From: CAYVMN01 sp964452575
GTDB lineage: Bacteria; Desulfobacterota; DSM-4660; Desulfatiglandales; Desulfatiglandaceae
Reading direction: 5' to 3'
Length of the DNA stretch: 6,759 nucleotides
Assembly (NCBI GenBank): GCA_964452575.1
Contig: CAYVMN010000223.1
Location: forward strand, 1 to 6,759
The notes under the pieces are model-generated. The model searched no databases and was not told the DNA's origin. It saw only the letters and a list, made by a program, of their open reading frames with translations. Every line of letters begins with the position of its first letter. Within the stretch, counting starts at the first letter, position 1. Shown here in pieces: positions 5,296 through 6,759 of this stretch. The translations under genes and the position numbers were made by a program.

Positions 5296-5302
5296 CCTCC
5301 TT
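5296..5302 (-). promoter_or_regulatory. Strong ribosome binding site of the glycosyltransferase gene
   Basis: On the minus strand AAGGAGG stands 5 bases before the ATG at 5290-5288. It is a full anti-SD match and fixes the start. Confidence 0.85.
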
Positions 5303-5339
5303 GAAAGCTTGGTAGTTTTTATAGATGTCCTTTTTTAAT

Positions 5340-5368
5340 TTTATATCCTAATATACAAAAACGGTCAA
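5340..5368 (-). promoter_or_regulatory. Sigma-70-type promoter of the glycosyltransferase gene
   Basis: Read on the minus strand, TTGACC (5368-5363) and TATAAA (5345-5340) are separated by exactly 17 bases, each one base off consensus. The predicted transcript start is near 5333, giving a leader of about 40 bases. The flanks are AT-rich, as expected for an active housekeeping promoter. Confidence 0.65.
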
Positions 5369-5380
5369 GAAAAGTGGAGA

Positions 5381-5418
5381 TTCGATTCGAAAGGCCTTGA
5401 TAAACGATAATGCATTAT
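5381..5418. promoter_or_regulatory. Cluster of three small palindromes in the divergent region
   Basis: Within 38 bases lie TTCGA-T-TCGAA (5381-5391), AAGGCCTT (5391-5398) and the perfect 12-base ATAATGCATTAT (5407-5418). They sit just upstream of the glycosyltransferase -35 box and upstream of the likely corA start region. Operator sites for one or more regulators acting on both genes are possible; no known consensus is recognised. Confidence 0.35.
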
Positions 5419-5426
5419 TTCACGTC

Positions 5427-5435
5427 TGCTGTAAT
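5427..5435 (+). promoter_or_regulatory. Possible extended -10 promoter for corA
   Basis: TGCTGTAAT contains the extended -10 TGn and a hexamer one base off TATAAT. No good -35 box lies 16-18 bases upstream; TTGATA (5397-5402) is too far away at 27 bases. The predicted start near 5442 would leave a leader of about 29 bases that includes the corA ribosome binding site. Confidence 0.3.
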
Positions 5436-5455
5436 TTTTTTGTTCATCATTAGAT

Positions 5456-5462
5456 AGGAGGT
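5456..5462 (+). promoter_or_regulatory. Strong ribosome binding site of corA
   Basis: AGGAGGT lies 8 bases before ATG 5471, an optimal arrangement that fixes the corA start. Confidence 0.85.
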
Positions 5463-5470
5463 AATTCACC

Positions 5471-6535
5471 ATGTTGCGGTTTTCTCAAAAGAGCTCAAGA
5501 AAGGCGGGTCTTCCTCCTGGAACTATAGTCCACGTGGGGGAAAAAAAGGTTGAAAATGTAAGAATAGAACTTATCGACTATGATGAGACAACCTTGGAAG
5601 AGCGCGAACTGGCCACAATTGATGAGTGTTTCCCGTGCAAGGAGACCTCCACTGTCACCTGGGTCAATATCGACGGCCTTCACGACGTAGATGTCATAGA
5701 AAAGACCGGCAAGGCATTTGGTCTCCATCCACTGGTTCTGGAAGATATTGTCCACACCGGGCAACGTCCCAAATTGGAAGACTATGATGACTATGTATTC
5801 GTGGTTACAAAGATGCTCTATTGTGATGGGAATGAGGATAGGATTACCTTTGAGCAATTCAGCATGGTGATTGGACCGAATTACCTTCTGACCTTCCAGG
5901 AGAGAGCCGGGGATGTTTTTGGTAATGTACGAGAAAGACTACACAAGTCAAAAGGCCAGATTCGCAAGGGTGGGCCTGACTATCTTGCCTATGCCCTGCT
6001 GGATGCTATTGTAGATAACTATTTCGAGGTCCTTGAAAAACTGGAAGAAAGGATTGAAGCCCTGGATGAGATCCTGCTCAACAATCCAACTCCCAAGGCT
6101 GTTCAAGAGATCCACCAATTGAAGCGAGAACTAATTCTCTATCGGAAATCCGCATGGCCCCAAAGGGATGTGCTCGGGAGCCTCATGAGAGAGGGGTCAG
6201 AGATTGTTCAGGAGAAGACCAAGATTTTCTTGCGCGATGTCTACGATCATACTGTGCAGGTGATTGATACGATCGAGACCTTTAGAGATATTGTCTCCGG
6301 CATGCTTGATGTATATCTCTCAAGTATGGGAAATCGAATGAATGGAATCATGAAGGTCCTGACGATAATTGCGACTCTTTTTATGCCTCTTACTTTTATA
6401 GCCGGCATCTACGGCATGAACTTCAAATACATGCCAGAACTTGAGTGGCACTGGGGATATCCGATTATCTTGGGCATGATGGCCATAATCGGAGGTGGCA
6501 TGGCTGCCTCCTTCAAGAGACGCAGATGGATTTAG
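5471..6535 (+). CDS. corA: CorA magnesium/cobalt transport protein, Thermotoga type
   Basis: CorA is a pentameric inner-membrane channel for Mg2+ (also Co2+) gated by bound cytoplasmic Mg2+. The protein has 354 residues; Thermotoga maritima CorA has 351 as I recall and lines up along the whole length with an offset of three. Seen: the N-terminal KAGLPPGTIVHVG (11-23), a cytoplasmic alpha/beta domain with HPLVLEDI (86-93), a long stalk helix with HQLKRELILYRK (215-226), RDVYDHTVQVIDTIETFRDI (255-274), TM1 (about 294-313), the signature YGMNF (314-318) followed by MPEL (321-324), TM2 (about 329-348) and a basic tail KRRRWI. The gating metal-site residues correspond to D92 and D256. All key residues are intact, so a working channel is expected. 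The gene is divergent from the glycosyltransferase gene with 180 bp between them and appears to be a single-gene unit. Confidence 0.97.
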   Translation: MLRFSQKSSRKAGLPPGTIVHVGEKKVENVRIELIDYDETTLEERELATIDECFPCKETSTVTWVNIDGLHDVDVIEKTGKAFGLHPLVLEDIVHTGQRPKLEDYDDYVFVVTKMLYCDGNEDRITFEQFSMVIGPNYLLTFQERAGDVFGNVRERLHKSKGQIRKGGPDYLAYALLDAIVDNYFEVLEKLEERIEALDEILLNNPTPKAVQEIHQLKRELILYRKSAWPQRDVLGSLMREGSEIVQEKTKIFLRDVYDHTVQVIDTIETFRDIVSGMLDVYLSSMGNRMNGIMKVLTIIATLFMPLTFIAGIYGMNFKYMPELEWHWGYPIILGMMAIIGGGMAASFKRRRWI

Positions 6536-6574
6536 CAGGCCGGACTCCTGCTGGAGACCTGGCCATGTGGGCCA
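6534..6574 (+). terminator. Hairpins at the corA stop, possible terminator or processing site
   Basis: AGCAGG (6534-6539) pairs perfectly with CCTGCT (6547-6552) over a 7-base loop and overlaps the TAG stop codon. A second perfect hairpin, TGGCC-atgtg-GGCCA (6560-6574), follows 7 bases later. Neither is followed by a T run, so an intrinsic terminator is doubtful; Rho-dependent termination or 3'-end protection of the corA message is possible. Confidence 0.35.
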
Positions 6575-6759
6575 TCTGATCCCAGCTGGCCCGCCTGCCG
6601 TGTGAGGCGTAAGCAGATGGACCCGGGTAATCACTTTCGGTCAGAGTCAGGGCCCGAGGCACGAGGAGGAGGCCTTTTATCAGGTATTTCATCGGGCAAA
6701 GGAGAGCATTTCCCCTGTTCGTCACGATAGGGAACCGATTTTAGATATATACCGATGGC
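6575..6759. other. No recognised gene at the window end
   Basis: The GC-rich tail contains the palindrome CCAGCTGG (6582-6589) and GCCTGC (6593-6598), which could also pair with GCAGGC at the corA stop. A short + strand open frame from ATG 6617 to TAG 6730 (37 residues, Gly/Ser/Arg-rich) has only a weak GAGG upstream and no recognisable features. The next gene must start beyond the window. Confidence 0.5.

Noticed and set aside
3469..6698. Shared CATCGGGCA near 3466 and 6689 as a possible direct repeat or attachment site
   Set aside because: Only 9 bases match, flanks differ and no integrase or boundary is seen; expected by chance at this length.
6513..6725. Minus-strand open frame of 70 residues past corA
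   Set aside because: Overlaps the corA end, composition is not protein-like and there is no family resemblance.
6617..6730. 37-residue + strand open frame near the window end
   Set aside because: Weak GAGG site, Gly/Ser/Arg-rich composition, no membrane or toxin-like signature; chance is likelier.

Overview
The window reads as chromosomal DNA of moderate GC from a Gram-negative bacterium. The best guess is a Desulfobacterota/deltaproteobacterium-like lineage. This rests on gene content (a PgsB-PgsC-PgsW set, a DksA-type regulator, a mannosylglycerate-synthase-like glycosyltransferase), a good sigma-54-type promoter, and strong AGGAGG-type ribosome binding sites. The taxonomic guess is inference only. 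No rRNA, tRNA, CRISPR array, insertion sequence or prophage signature was seen.

Left part (1-3206, all +): the C-terminal end of a major-facilitator transporter, then a tightly packed three-gene poly-gamma-glutamate operon. These are pgsB (416-1597, amide ligase with intact P-loop), pgsC (1606-2064, small membrane partner) and a pgsW-type 'poly-gamma-glutamate system protein' (2061-3206, membrane-anchored, unknown mechanism). pgsC and pgsW overlap by ATGA. No pgsA/capA or pgsE-like gene and no CapD/PgdS-type release enzyme is visible. This is therefore not the Bacillus-type pgsBCAE layout, and PgsW probably takes an accessory, export or processing role.

Middle part (3207-4052): a 348-bp non-coding region, then a DksA/TraR-family transcription factor gene (3555-4052, +). 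The region holds a terminator-like T-rich tract, an inverted repeat, two phased A-tracts, a near-consensus sigma-54 (-24/-12) promoter and a leader hairpin whose loop is an SD-like AGGA. The DksA protein has a degenerate C-T-C-A zinc site and an altered coiled-coil tip (D-Q-G in place of D-R-A).

Right part (4049-6535): a GT-A-fold glycosyltransferase on the minus strand (4049-5290) closely resembling mannosylglycerate/glucosylglycerate synthases. Its stop overlaps the dksA stop by 4 bp, tail to tail. Divergent from it is a Thermotoga-type CorA Mg2+/Co2+ channel (5471-6535, +). Their shared 180-bp intergenic region has a convincing sigma-70-type promoter for the glycosyltransferase and a cluster of small palindromes. 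The end of the window (6536-6759) has hairpins but no convincing gene.

Taken together, the genes fit an envelope/osmotic stress neighbourhood: polyanionic poly-gamma-glutamate, a possible glucosylglycerate or mannosylglycerate compatible solute, divalent cation uptake, and a stringent-response regulator under possible sigma-54 control. This joint reading is inference. The genes lie in at least three transcription units.
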